Shown piece by piece: positions 9,701-21,074 of a DNA stretch of 64,000 nt. The notes below the pieces were generated by a model. That model saw only the letters and a list, made by a program, of their open reading frames with translations, was not told where the DNA came from and ran no database searches. A program made the translations under genes and the position numbers. This DNA comes from Falsiroseomonas sp051433165 (lineage in GTDB: Bacteria; Pseudomonadota; Alphaproteobacteria; Acetobacterales; Acetobacteraceae): positions 1 through 64,000 of the forward strand of contig NZ_JBHMFS010000014.1 of assembly GCF_051433165.1 (NCBI RefSeq), written 5' to 3'. The first letter of the stretch is position 1, and the number at the start of each line of letters is the position of its first letter.

Positions 9701-12700
9701 CGCCACGGCAGATCGTCTCCGAGCTGGCGCGCATGGTCGGCGCGGCGTGCACCAGATGCCCCGCGAGGTGCTGGAACAACGCCGCCGTTCCGGGGGCAAT
9801 GCCCAGGTGATGCATCTGCACCTGTGCCTGGGTCCAGGCCAGCGTCGCGGCGCGCGAGAATGCGCCGGCGTCACGGTACTGGTCCGCGATGTCCAGCAGC
9901 GCCTCGCGCGTCGGCGCCACCATCGTCCATAAGGCGACACGCACAACCGCGCCGGGTGCCACGCGGATCCGGCGGCGCAAGGCGAAAACCGGGTCGAGCA
10001 CCGTGCCCACCGTGCCCGACAGGTCGCGGCTGCCGGCCATGGCGGCGGGGCTGCTCACCCCATGACCGCGCCCCAGGAATCGGGCGCGATCGGTTTCGAA
10101 CTGCGGCGCGCCATGTGCCACGCCTTCCACGACGCTCAGATGCGCCGCCCAGATTCCCGGGTCGTCGGGCCCCCGCTTGCGGCGTGTCGCCAGCAGGGCC
10201 CCCAGTTCGGGGACATATTCGGTCTCGATAAAGAGCTTGGAGAAAGCGGGGTGTGCGATGTCGTCGGCCGGCCGGGCCAGTGCCAACTCGGCATAGGAGG
10301 TGACATCGATTTCGCGCATGGTGGTGCCGGTGTTCGCCAACGAAACGCGACGGACCTCCGCATCGTTCTCCGATGAGACAAGGATCTCGACCGTCGTGGT
10401 CAGCGTACCGTCGCTGCGGGTGAATTCCGCACGGTCTTCGTGAAAGGTGACGCCATAGCTGTCTGGCCTCGCACCGGTAGGCTGTGCCCCGGCCGACCAG
10501 ACCCGGCCGGACCTCACGTCACGCAGGTAGATGTAGGAACCGGAATCGTCACAGGTCGCATCTTCGCGCCAGCGTGTGACCGCAATGTCTCCCCAACGCA
10601 TATAGCCTGAACCCGCGGCGGTGAGCATGGTGGTCAAACGGCCGTTTGAGAGCAGATGCGTGGCGGGCGTGGCCTGCTGCGCCGATGTGAAATGGCGCAC
10701 GCCCGAGCGATCCGCCTCGGACGTCCGGCCAGCCGATCTGACTTCCACCGCGAACGGCCGGATGCTCGCGACTTCGCGGGGCATGCGTTCGTGCAGCAGC
10801 AATTCGGTTGCCTGCACCATTGGCTCGGCATGGAAGCGCCGCCGCATCAAACCACCGTCCAGGGCCGTGGCCAGCGCCACGATGGTCATCCCCTGATGGT
10901 GCGCCATGTAGGCCCGGACGAGGGCGCATTCGGCGCCCTTGGGAAGCCGGGTCCGGGTGTAGTCTATCGCCTCGTAGAAACCGTAGCGGCCGCGCGCACC
11001 GGCCTGCGCCAGCCGGGCCAGGTTGGCGCATGCCGCCCTGGGGTCGACCATGGCGGCCAGTGCGGTGGCATAGGGCGCGATCACGCTGTTCTCGCTGAGG
11101 CCGCGCTTCAGCCCAAGGTTGGGCACACCGAAGTTGGAATACTGATAGGTCAGTTCCAGGTCTCGCGCATTATAGGCGGATTCCGAGATGCCCCACGGGA
11201 TCTGCAGCGCCGCCGCATGCTCCATCTGGCGGCGCACCGCCAGGCGGTTGGTCTGCTCCAGCAGGCTGCCACCTGGCGCGCGCATCACCAACGACGGCAT
11301 CAGGTATTCGAACATCGAACCCGACCACGATAACAGCGCCGCACTGTGGGCGACCGGCACCATGGCACGCCCCAGCCGGAACCAGTGCCGCGCCGGCACA
11401 TCGCCCTTGGCGATGGCGAAGAAGCTGGCGAGCCGCGCTTCGGAGGCCAGCAGATCATAGCAACTTGGGTCAAGCGTGTCTTCGGGCACAAGATAGCCGA
11501 TCGAGAGCAGCGTGCGCTCCGTATCGAGCAGGAAGCCGAACTCCATGGCCATGGCCATGGCACGCGCGGTCTCTGCCAGGGCGGCCAGCCGCGCGTCGAG
11601 CGCCGCCTCGGCCTTGGCATCAAGGTCGTGGTCGCGCCGATGGCTGCGGATCGCGTTCCGGCAGGCCTTCACCCAGAACAGCAGGTCGTTGCCCGCGCCG
11701 TTGCCGCGCTCAAAGGCCAGCGCCTGCGCGATCTCGATGACAAGGTCGGCCTGGACGGCGTGGTCCCGCTCCGGCTGCACCACGATCGTGGCCCCGAGCG
11801 CTGCGAGTGCAGCATCAAGCTGCCGCCAAGTGGTCGTCTGGGTCCGATGGCCATCGTTAAGGCGCGCGGTCTCCTCCCGGGCGAGCTCGATCGCATCGAC
11901 GATGCCGATCAATGGCGTTGGCGCCGCACGCGGGAGTTGCCGGCAGGCATTGGCCAGGGCGATGAGGTGCCCGGCCAGATTGCCGCTATCAACGGAGGAA
12001 ATGTATTTCGGGTCCAGCGGGCGAAGGTTGCCCGTGTCGTACCAGTTGTAGAAGTGGCCGCGGCAACGTTCCATCCGGGCCATGGTTGCCAACGTGGCCT
12101 CCAGCCGATCGACCGCCTCAACCGTTCCGATCCAGCCGAAATCGCGCGCGCTGACCACCGAAAGCAGATAGAGGCCAATGTTCGTGGGGGAGGTGCGGCG
12201 CGCCAGTGCCGGTTCCGGATCCTCTTGGAAGTTGTCGGGCGGCAGCATGTTGTCGGCGGCGGTAACGAACGTCTCGAAGAACCTCCAGGTGCGCCGAGCA
12301 GTCAGCCGCAAGGCCTGACGTTCAACCGGCAGGATGGCCAGCCGCGCCGCCGAGCGGGGCGCGGAGCTGGCCCAGCGCGCCACGGCGGGCGACGCCCACC
12401 ACAGCAATGCGAAGGGCCCGGCCAGCAACCAATGCCCAGACAGTACGGCCACCAGACCAGCCACCCCGCCAACCACCAACCCACCGCTCATCGCGTGGAA
12501 GGAGCCGCCCAGGCCCAGCCGGCGGCTGCGCGTAGCTTCCGCCGACGGCACCCATTGCAGCAGATGCCGGTGCGAAGCGAAAAGCCGCCACAGCGTGCGT
12601 GCTATCGCATCGCCCATCAGCCAGGCCTGATGCGCCAGGAAGGTCACCAGCAGCCCTGAATGCGCCAGCGCCGTCGCAAGGTCATGCGCCAGGGCGCGGG

Positions 12701-15311
12701 TATGGCTGGCGAGCGTGACCCCCTTCCGCCACGGCAAGATGGCGGCGACGACTGGCAGCAGCGTCGGCAGCGCAATGGTGGCCAGTATCAACAATGTCCA
12801 AACCAGCGCCGCCGCGGGCGACGGGAGCATCCAGCCGACCAGAAGCGCCAGAACCGCCGCTGGCGCCGACGATGAGCGGCGAAGATTGTCGATCATTTTC
12901 CAGCGGCCGATGGCCGGTATGGTACCGCTGTGTCCCGCCGGGCGCAGGGCCTTCCTGCCCAGGATCCAGGGCAGCAACTGCCAGTCACCGCGCGCCCACC
13001 TGTGGTGACGCTGGGCCCCGACATCGTAGCGCGACGGAAATTCCTCGACGACCTCGACATCCGAGGCGAGGCCGGAGCGGGCATACACGCCCTCAAACAG
13101 ATCGTGGCTCAGCAGGGTGGAGTCTGGAACTCGGCCAGCCAGCGAAGCCTCAAAGGCATCAACCTCGTAGATGCCCTTCCCGGCGTAGGAGCCTTCCCCG
13201 AACAGATCCTGGTAGACGTCGGACACCGTCAGCGCGTAGGGATCCATTCCGCTCACGCTGGAGAAAATGCGCTGAAACGCCGAACCCTCGGTGCCGATAG
13301 GCTGTGACGGCGTGACGCGCGGCTGTAGCACGGCGTAACCCTCGACCACGCGCCCGGCCACGGTATCAAGGCGCGGTTGATTGAGCGGATGCGCCATCTT
13401 GCCGATCAGCCGACGCACCGTGTCGCGCGGCAGCCTCGTGTCGGCATCGAGCGTGATTACGTAGCGCACACCGACGGGCACGCGCGGCGCGTGCCCGTCG
13501 GGCGCAATGTAGTTGGTGTCCACCGCACCGCGCAGCAGCCGGTTGAATTCGTGCAGCTTGCCGCGCTTGCGCTCCCAGCCCATCCAGCATGCTTCGCCGG
13601 CGTTCCACACCCGGCGGCGGTGCAGCAAGAAAAAGCGGTCGCCATCGGGCCCTGGACCCACGCGGCGGTTCAGTTCGGCAATGCCTGCGGTCGCCGCCGC
13701 CAAAAGGGCCTCATCATCGGGCGCCTGTTCGTCCGGTGCATCGGTCCAGTCGGTCAGCAGCGCAAAATGAACGCAACCGGCGGGGCTGACCAGGTAATGA
13801 ACTTCGAGCCGTTCAACCAGCTCGTCTATCGCGGACACGGAGGTCAGCAGGGTTGGAACGACGACCATCGTCCGAAGCTCAGGCGGCACGCCTCCCAGCA
13901 ACTCCAGCCCGGGCAGCAGCCGTGCGCCGAAGCCGGTGGTGACAACACGGTTCATCAGGGACACGGCCAGATCCTGGGCCGGGATCATGCCGAAGACGGC
14001 AAGCGCCACCAACCATCCCCAGCCAAGCCCCATCGCCCCCATCGCGTACAGCGCAAGCGCGAGAAGGATCAGCGTCGTGCAGACCACCGCACTCGCATAG
14101 CCTCCGATGCCCAGGGCACGATTCAAGCGTTTTGGCCAGGCGCGGAATGGAGGTCGAAAGCCGATCTCGATTTCGAAATCACGCCGCCCTCCGGCCAACA
14201 AATAATATCCGGGGTCGGACTTTCGCGGATCATCCGGAGAACGCTGTGCGGCGGCCACTGCACTGCGGGCAATGACGATCTCACTGCTGGACGAGCGTGC
14301 GGACAGCTCCTCGATGGCGCTGCGGTAAAGGTTCCTTGTGGCGAAATCCATGGCAACAAACGTGCTGCCCGCTGCGAGAACGTCGTCGACCAGGCTGACG
14401 CTCTCGAACATCTGGTTCCAGTTCACGTCAGCGATCAAGCGCAGGCTCGTGATGATGTTGCGCACCGTGACGTTGGCCGCGCCTTCGCTCCTTTGTAATT
14501 CCTGCCGCGCCGCGTCGGCGGTCGTACCCTGCGCCTCCAGACGCTGGTCCAGCCAGGCCAATGCGGGCGTGACCGACGGGTCCTGATCGCGCAGCCGGTG
14601 TACGAGCTGCACGGCAAAGGCATCAGCGATCGGCCCGCCCGCGATGCCCGCGAATAGCGCCGACGCCGGTTCGTCCGGCGTCCCCGCTGCGTCGAGCAGC
14701 CTGTCGGCGATGCGGTCGGCCTCCTGCTCGGCCAATCGGTCGGCGAGCATGCGCTGCGCCAGGCGGCGCAAATTTTCTATCAGCACGATACGGAGGGTGA
14801 TGGAGCTGGCCCAAAGCTCTCCGATGGTGAGCGGCTGCACCGTCTGGTAGGCGCGAAGATAGCGGGTGAACATCGTCGGATTGAAGCTGCTGTCAGTGTG
14901 GGCGACGTACGCCCATGCGACGCTGAACACGCGCGGATAGCCGGCGAACGGGCCGTTGGCGAGCTTGGGTAGCTGGCGGTAGAAACGCGGAGGCAGGTGG
15001 ACGTGAACTGCGCGGATTTGCCGTTCAACCAGATGGAAGTTGTCAATCAACCATTCGGTGGCTGGGGTAACCGGCCTTGCCTCGTCGACCGCCTGCACCA
15101 TGCCGATATAACACTCGAGCAAATGCGTCGCGTTGTCGGCGAGGCGTCGACCCAATGGGTCACCCAAGCTTTTTCGTGTAGTGATGGTCTGACTCGCCGC
15201 GAGACTCTTGCCATGCATTTCAAGCCGCTCGATGCCGAATATCTCGGCACGAACAGGTTCCGTATCGTTCCAAATTGCTTGACCGGCAGGCCTGAGCAGT
15301 TCGAGAAACAC
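6759..15311 (-). CDS. ndvB: Cyclic beta-1,2-glucan synthase (NdvB/ChvB type)
   Basis: A giant inner-membrane enzyme of about 2850 residues that makes cyclic beta-1,2-glucan from UDP-glucose for the periplasm, an osmoadaptation polymer. In order it shows an N-terminal region, membrane segments, a GT84-type glycosyltransferase with VRYVITLDADTRLPRDT (DxD near residue 620) and a QHHRWARGDWQLLPW motif, more membrane segments, a glucoamylase-like domain, a beta-sandwich linker and a C-terminal GH94-like phosphorylase domain with TGDWNDGMNRVG (near residue 2510). The length matches ChvB/NdvB. The longest frame begins with a TTG at 15350. A GTG at 15311 is preferred because CGGAG lies ten bases before it; the start is uncertain. 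It is transcribed towards the N-ATPase operon. Confidence 0.92.
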   Translation of the reverse strand: MFLELLRPAGQAIWNDTEPVRAEIFGIERLEMHGKSLAASQTITTRKSLGDPLGRRLADNATHLLECYIGMVQAVDEARPVTPATEWLIDNFHLVERQIRAVHVHLPPRFYRQLPKLANGPFAGYPRVFSVAWAYVAHTDSSFNPTMFTRYLRAYQTVQPLTIGELWASSITLRIVLIENLRRLAQRMLADRLAEQEADRIADRLLDAAGTPDEPASALFAGIAGGPIADAFAVQLVHRLRDQDPSVTPALAWLDQRLEAQGTTADAARQELQRSEGAANVTVRNIITSLRLIADVNWNQMFESVSLVDDVLAAGSTFVAMDFATRNLYRSAIEELSARSSSSEIVIARSAVAAAQRSPDDPRKSDPGYYLLAGGRRDFEIEIGFRPPFRAWPKRLNRALGIGGYASAVVCTTLILLALALYAMGAMGLGWGWLVALAVFGMIPAQDLAVSLMNRVVTTGFGARLLPGLELLGGVPPELRTMVVVPTLLTSVSAIDELVERLEVHYLVSPAGCVHFALLTDWTDAPDEQAPDDEALLAAATAGIAELNRRVGPGPDGDRFFLLHRRRVWNAGEACWMGWERKRGKLHEFNRLLRGAVDTNYIAPDGHAPRVPVGVRYVITLDADTRLPRDTVRRLIGKMAHPLNQPRLDTVAGRVVEGYAVLQPRVTPSQPIGTEGSAFQRIFSSVSGMDPYALTVSDVYQDLFGEGSYAGKGIYEVDAFEASLAGRVPDSTLLSHDLFEGVYARSGLASDVEVVEEFPSRYDVGAQRHHRWARGDWQLLPWILGRKALRPAGHSGTIPAIGRWKMIDNLRRSSSAPAAVLALLVGWMLPSPAAALVWTLLILATIALPTLLPVVAAILPWRKGVTLASHTRALAHDLATALAHSGLLVTFLAHQAWLMGDAIARTLWRLFASHRHLLQWVPSAEATRSRRLGLGGSFHAMSGGLVVGGVAGLVAVLSGHWLLAGPFALLWWASPAVARWASSAPRSAARLAILPVERQALRLTARRTWRFFETFVTAADNMLPPDNFQEDPEPALARRTSPTNIGLYLLSVVSARDFGWIGTVEAVDRLEATLATMARMERCRGHFYNWYDTGNLRPLDPKYISSVDSGNLAGHLIALANACRQLPRAAPTPLIGIVDAIELAREETARLNDGHRTQTTTWRQLDAALAALGATIVVQPERDHAVQADLVIEIAQALAFERGNGAGNDLLFWVKACRNAIRSHRRDHDLDAKAEAALDARLAALAETARAMAMAMEFGFLLDTERTLLSIGYLVPEDTLDPSCYDLLASEARLASFFAIAKGDVPARHWFRLGRAMVPVAHSAALLSWSGSMFEYLMPSLVMRAPGGSLLEQTNRLAVRRQMEHAAALQIPWGISESAYNARDLELTYQYSNFGVPNLGLKRGLSENSVIAPYATALAAMVDPRAACANLARLAQAGARGRYGFYEAIDYTRTRLPKGAECALVRAYMAHHQGMTIVALATALDGGLMRRRFHAEPMVQATELLLHERMPREVASIRPFAVEVRSAGRTSEADRSGVRHFTSAQQATPATHLLSNGRLTTMLTAAGSGYMRWGDIAVTRWREDATCDDSGSYIYLRDVRSGRVWSAGAQPTGARPDSYGVTFHEDRAEFTRSDGTLTTTVEILVSSENDAEVRRVSLANTGTTMREIDVTSYAELALARPADDIAHPAFSKLFIETEYVPELGALLATRRKRGPDDPGIWAAHLSVVEGVAHGAPQFETDRARFLGRGHGVSSPAAMAGSRDLSGTVGTVLDPVFALRRRIRVAPGAVVRVALWTMVAPTREALLDIADQYRDAGAFSRAATLAWTQAQVQMHHLGIAPGTAALFQHLAGHLVHAAPTMRASSETICRGGGPQSGLWPQGISGDLPILLLRIDQADNLGVARELLRAFEYWRAKQLAVDIVFLNDRQSSYTQDLQEALEALVRTSRAQHGGEPRLGRVYVLRADLISAEARALLGASARVVLVARRGGLADQIDRISPVARDAAEQVPRRLPAAPSRAATEAPTPPSSKLELFNGLGGFDQDGREYVTLLGPGQSTPAPWINVVSNPHFGFHVPTEGGGFTWAVNSRENQITPWSNDPVSDRPGEAFYLRDEETGAVWTPTALPIRDEALGYVARHGRGYSRFEHEANGIRAELTQSVPLADSIKISRLLLTNRSGRARRLSVTAYVEWVLGPSRTATLPFVTTAIDSETGAMFARNPWNIPFGTRVAFLDLRGAQTSWTGDRREFIGSNGSLADPAGVASTAPLSNTVGGGLDPCGAMQSRVTLPAHGSVEIVCFLGQAADAQAARALVTRYRAADLDAVAAEVTAHWDDVLGRIQVRTPDRPMDIMLNGWLLYQALSCRVWARAGFYQASGAYGFRDQLQDGMALVASRPAETRAHLLRAASRQFVEGDVQHWWLPHSGQGVRTRISDDRGWLALAVDHYITATGDAAILDEQVPFLEGAVLAPGEHERFFQPEVAETTATLFEHCARALDQSMAVGRHGLPLMGTGDWNDGMNRVGEKGEGESVWLGWMLHSAFTAFRRRAAARGDVDRVAAWQEHASKLQSALEREAWDGDWYRRAFYDDGTPLGSAAGTECRIDSIAQSWAVLSGAADPVRAEHAMASAERELIRPAEGLALLFTPPFDQTTEDPGYIKAYPPGVRENGGQYTHAGLWLVMAFAALGKGSKAGRLFAMMNPINHARTRSDVHRYKVEPYVVAADISATPPHVGRGGWTWYTGSSGWMQRAGIESILGLRLQSGTLLFDPCIPADWPGFEVTLRHGTARYEIRVENPEGVERGIAEGSLDGEPIGGGPLRLQLVDDGASHRLFVRLGLRKPAAAGAVSSTGIHAR

Positions 15312-15637
15312 GGCTTTTCTGCTCCGGCAGCGACGTTTACGCCATCGCAACGCCGCAGGAGCTTGAGGGTTGCTCGGGGTTCATTCGGGTTTCCAGCGTT
15401 GCGTCCGCGGCGGATCATGCGGCAGGTCCGACGGGCGCTCCGTCGCTTTGGGCCCGTGGGGTGCTGCAATGCAGTAATGCCTGAAGCTTGAGACGGTGAT
15501 GAATTCTCCGGGGCGTGCGGGGCCGAATGCAACCGCTGGCGCGGCGGCGCTTCGCGCGGCGACCGATCCGGACGGAAGTGTCGCGAGAAGGTAACCGTCT
15601 GCCGCGTGGCAGCAAGGCGCCGGCCCGGCTATCTTTC
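15312..15637. other. Divergent intergenic region, nothing specific seen
   Basis: This 326-base stretch separates the divergent glucan synthase and pyruvate-kinase-like genes and must hold both promoters. I see no convincing promoter, operator or RNA gene. Short open frames crossing it look like GC-driven shadows. Confidence 0.4.
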
Positions 15638-17206
15638 ATGCTCATGTCCACAACTCCTCCCGCCCACTCTCCTGGTTCCGATGATTCCGGTGCGGCAACC
15701 GTCGCCGAACTAGCGCTGCACATGGCGCGGCTGCGGCGTGACGTGGCGTCGGAGGGACGCGCGATTTACCGGCACTGGCAGCCCTCCCTCGAGCGCACCG
15801 CCTTCGCCGCCGGCGCGCTGAACCTCGCGCATTACCTCGCATTGCGGCGGCGGGACCTGCGGCCCTTGCAGCGCGACCTGATGCGCCATGGCCTTTCCTC
15901 CCTCGGGCGCCTGGAAGGGCGGGTGCTCGCGACGCTCGACGCCGTGGGCGGCACGCTCGAGACGCTGGCTGGCCGCGCCCCCGCCGAGGGCCTGGGCTGG
16001 CCCCCGGCGCCCCGGCGATTTTTCCGCGGCGAGGCGGGGCTGCGCCGGAACGCCACGGAACTGTTCGGCCCCCCGCCGGAGGCGCGCGAGGGGCGCATCC
16101 TCGTCACCCTGCCCAGCGAGGCCGCCGACGAGCCGGCCCTGATGCGGGACCTCGTCCGGCGCGGCATGGATCTGGTGCGGATCAACTGCGCGCATGACGA
16201 TGCCGGCCTCTGGTCTCGCATGGCCGCGAATGCGCGCGCCGCCGGTGCGGCGGAGGGTCGCCAGATCCGCGTGCTGATGGACATTGCCGGCCCCAAGATC
16301 CGCACCGGCGCGGTGCGGCTGCCTTCGGACGAAAGGCGGCTGCAGCCTGGCGACACGCTGGTTCTGCGCCCGGGGCCGCCGCTGCAGGAGGGGCCGGGCC
16401 AGGGCTTCGAGGCGGAGTGCGTGCCCGCCGCCATCCTGGACCGCATGGCGCCCGGCACGGCGGTCGCGATCAATGATGGCAAGATCACCGCGCAGGTGGA
16501 GGCGCTGCTGCCCGGCGGCGCCGCCCTGCTTCGCATCCTCCGCACCAAGCCTGGTGGCGCGCCGCTGCGGCCGGAGAAGGGGTTGAACCTGCCGGGCACC
16601 GATCTCGGCCTCGACCCCCTGACGCCGAAGGATCTGAAGGACCTCGACACCGTGGTGTCGCTGGCGGACATGGTCGGCTATTCCTTCGTGCAGGACGCAG
16701 CGGATGTGGCGCGCCTCCAGGCGGAATTGGCCCACCGTCGGCCTGCGGATTGGCGGCGCATCGGCATCGTGGCCAAGATCGAGACGCTGCGGGCGGTGCG
16801 CAACCTGCCCGACATCCTGGTCCAGGCCGCCGGGCGGCAGCCTTTCGGCGTGATGATCGCGCGGGGGGATTTGGCCGTGGAAATCGGCTTCGCGCGCCTC
16901 GCTGAAATCCAGGAGGAAATGCTCTGGCTGTGCGAAGCCGCGCATGTGCCGGTGATCTGGGCCACGCAGGTGCTGGAGACCCTCGTCAAATCCGGCCTGC
17001 CGACGCGGGGCGAGATGACGGATGCCGCCATGGCCGCCCGGGCCGAATGCGTGATGCTGAACAAGGGCCCCCATGTCGGCGAGGCGGTGGAGGCGCTGGA
17101 CGGGCTGCTGCGGCGCATGGCCGGACACCAGTCCAAGAAGACGCCCCATCTGCGCGCGCTGCAGAGCTGGAAATCCGTTGGCGGCGCCGCGGTGCCTCAG
17201 GCCTGA
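15638..17206 (+). CDS. Divergent pyruvate-kinase-like protein
   Basis: A protein of about 522 residues whose central and C-terminal parts have the pyruvate kinase barrel. The catalytic signature VAKIETLRAVRNL and the metal/PEP site ARGDLAVEI followed by ATQVLETLVKSGLPTRGEM are clear. It differs from true pyruvate kinases in three ways: an extra helical N-terminal region of about 170 residues, MDIAGPKIRTG in place of the usual DTKGPEIRT, and no C-terminal allosteric domain after the barrel. RINCAHD replaces RxNFSHG. The key Lys, Glu and Asp are kept, so PEP/pyruvate chemistry is plausible but unproven. The frame is open from 15515; ATG 15638 or 15644 is the likely start. It converges on the PEP synthase gene. 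Confidence 0.75.
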   Translation: MLMSTTPPAHSPGSDDSGAATVAELALHMARLRRDVASEGRAIYRHWQPSLERTAFAAGALNLAHYLALRRRDLRPLQRDLMRHGLSSLGRLEGRVLATLDAVGGTLETLAGRAPAEGLGWPPAPRRFFRGEAGLRRNATELFGPPPEAREGRILVTLPSEAADEPALMRDLVRRGMDLVRINCAHDDAGLWSRMAANARAAGAAEGRQIRVLMDIAGPKIRTGAVRLPSDERRLQPGDTLVLRPGPPLQEGPGQGFEAECVPAAILDRMAPGTAVAINDGKITAQVEALLPGGAALLRILRTKPGGAPLRPEKGLNLPGTDLGLDPLTPKDLKDLDTVVSLADMVGYSFVQDAADVARLQAELAHRRPADWRRIGIVAKIETLRAVRNLPDILVQAAGRQPFGVMIARGDLAVEIGFARLAEIQEEMLWLCEAAHVPVIWATQVLETLVKSGLPTRGEMTDAAMAARAECVMLNKGPHVGEAVEALDGLLRRMAGHQSKKTPHLRALQSWKSVGGAAVPQA

Positions 17207-17223
17207 ACGCGGCGGAATGCCAG

Positions 17224-17239
17224 GGGCGGGCCCCCGCCC
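17224..17239. terminator. Possible shared terminator hairpin
   Basis: GGGCGG and CCGCCC pair around a four-base loop, 18 bases after the pyruvate-kinase-like stop and within the gap between two convergent genes. There is no U-tract, so this is only a candidate. Confidence 0.35.
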
Positions 17240-17348
17240 GAAACCTCACCACCTTGCGAAAGCTCGGCCTAAATGCCCTGCGCACCGCACGACCCGGCAT
17301 CCCCGCCACTGACCCTGCCATCAAGGGCTCGGGCCAGGCTCTCGCGCA

Positions 17349-19745
<2,397 letters not shown>

Positions 19746-19931
19746 AGGGTGGTCCTCCAGATAGCCGGTCTGCGCCGGGGGCGCGTGCCGGGCTTTGGCG
19801 ACGACGGGCGGGGCCATCGTCGCGAATTGCATCCTGCTGCTGCACCCATGGCCGGGCCGCTCGATCAGTCCCAGGCGCAGGCCTCGTGGTCGTCCGCATT
19901 CCGGCCGCGCGAGCCGGAGCGAGGACCCATC

Positions 19932-20171
19932 TCAAGGTTTTGGCGGGGCCTCGGCCGTGGCCGGCCTGTTTGGGGTGGTAATGTCCACCGCGGGGGGCGC
20001 TTTGGCCTCATCCGGCGCGGAAGGCTCCTGCACGATGAGACTGCCGCAGGCCAGCATCCAGTGGTCATCGGCGCGCCCTTCCGGGCAACCTTCATGGAGC
20101 CACAAGAAGTAGGCGATCTCGCGGATCTGGCCTTCGTCCTGGCCATCGATTTCGGGCATTTTGTCCTCCAT
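19932..20171 (-). CDS. DUF2934-family small protein
   Basis: A 79-residue protein with the DUF2934 pattern IREIAYFLWLHEGCPEGRADDHWMLA near residues 16-41, followed by a proline/alanine-rich tail. The function is unknown; these proteins often sit beside stress genes. An alternative start is the internal ATG at 20159. An FNR/FixK-like palindrome lies about 50-60 bases upstream, which suggests oxygen-responsive control. The next gene downstream on the same strand is ppsA, 186 bases away. Confidence 0.75.
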   Translation of the reverse strand: MEDKMPEIDGQDEGQIREIAYFLWLHEGCPEGRADDHWMLACGSLIVQEPSAPDEAKAPPAVDITTPNRPATAEAPPKP

Positions 20172-20218
20172 CTTCTTGGGCGAAGGCAGAATACTCGCAG
20201 GGCGTTGCGGAACACACC

Positions 20219-20232
20219 TTGATGCACGTCAA
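20219..20232. promoter_or_regulatory. FNR/FixK-type operator
   Basis: TTGATGCACGTCAA matches the TTGAT-N4-ATCAA half-site arrangement of FNR/Anr/FixK regulators with one mismatch. It lies 48-60 bases upstream of the DUF2934 start codons, close enough to activate that gene. It is the only such box I found in the island. Confidence 0.55.
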
Positions 20233-20550
20233 TCGGCATCGCGGCCGGGATGCGGCCTGCGCGGATGCTACGAAAGCGGTGCCGACGGATCGCGGAGACC
20301 GCGGCCAGATATCAGATGGCAGCCTCGAAGGCGGCGGCGCCCCATCGCCCACGCGCGCCGGTGCGGCACCAGACCAAAGCGACCATAGGGATGAGTGCGT
20401 TCAGCCGAGGGGGCCGGTCCACCACGCCAGGTCCTTCAGCAACTTCAGCTGGACAGACCGTTCGGATTCAGGCCCCTGAGACCGGTTGTGAAGGTTCCGG
20501 GTCCAGCACTTTGTCGCAGGCTGGATCACCCAGTGCTGCGCTCTCCATCG
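20233..20550. other. Region without a supported gene
   Basis: About 320 bases between the FNR-like box and the universal stress protein remnant. Open frames here have no recognisable family content and look like shadows. No hairpin, RNA gene or mobile element was recognised. Confidence 0.4.
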
Positions 20551-20931
20551 TCATCCCGCCGCGGGCGGCACTGCCGGGACGTCACAACCGGGCGTCCGGA
20601 GCGCCTCCTCGGCTGTGCTGCCGAGCAGCAATCGCCCCATGGCGCCGTGGGCGCGTGTGCCTATCGCCACAAGATCTGGCGACAGGCGGCCCACCGCATT
20701 CCTGAGCGCTTCCGCCGGCGTGCCCTCATGCACCACAACCGGCGGCAACCGCGATCCCAGGTCGAAATCGAGCCCTCGGAGGTACTGGGCCACATCCGCC
20801 TGGGCCTGCACGGCGGTCGCTGTCACGTGCCCCGCGACGGCCTCCGGAGAGAGGCCCGCCAGCACCATGCTTGACGAAGCCCAGGCGCGACGTGCCGGGG
20901 AGGGCCCGGAGATGTCGACTGCAGCCAGCAA
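20551..20931 (-). pseudogene. Universal stress protein remnant
   Basis: The frame encodes YRHLLAAVDISGP at one end and the UspA nucleotide-binding motif GTRAHGAMGRLLLGSTAEEAL at the other (G-2x-G-9x-GST). Two things are wrong for a working gene. There is no in-frame ATG or GTG between the preceding gene and the first conserved strand; only a TTG at 20931 exists. The segment after the first strand is also about 25 residues shorter than in ordinary UspA, losing the second strand. A short functional protein from the TTG cannot be excluded. It lies between the P-type ATPase and DUF2934 genes, a usual place for a Usp in such islands. Confidence 0.55.
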
Positions 20932-21074
20932 GTGGCGGTAAGGCCGCTCCGACGGAAAACCTGCGGGACCTTCCGCCCCCGCTGCTGGTCCGCATCGTCC
21001 CGCTGCGTGACCTGGTGGTGCGCTGCATCGACAGGCCCACCGCGAACGAATGACGTATGCCCAAGCCGGGTCGG

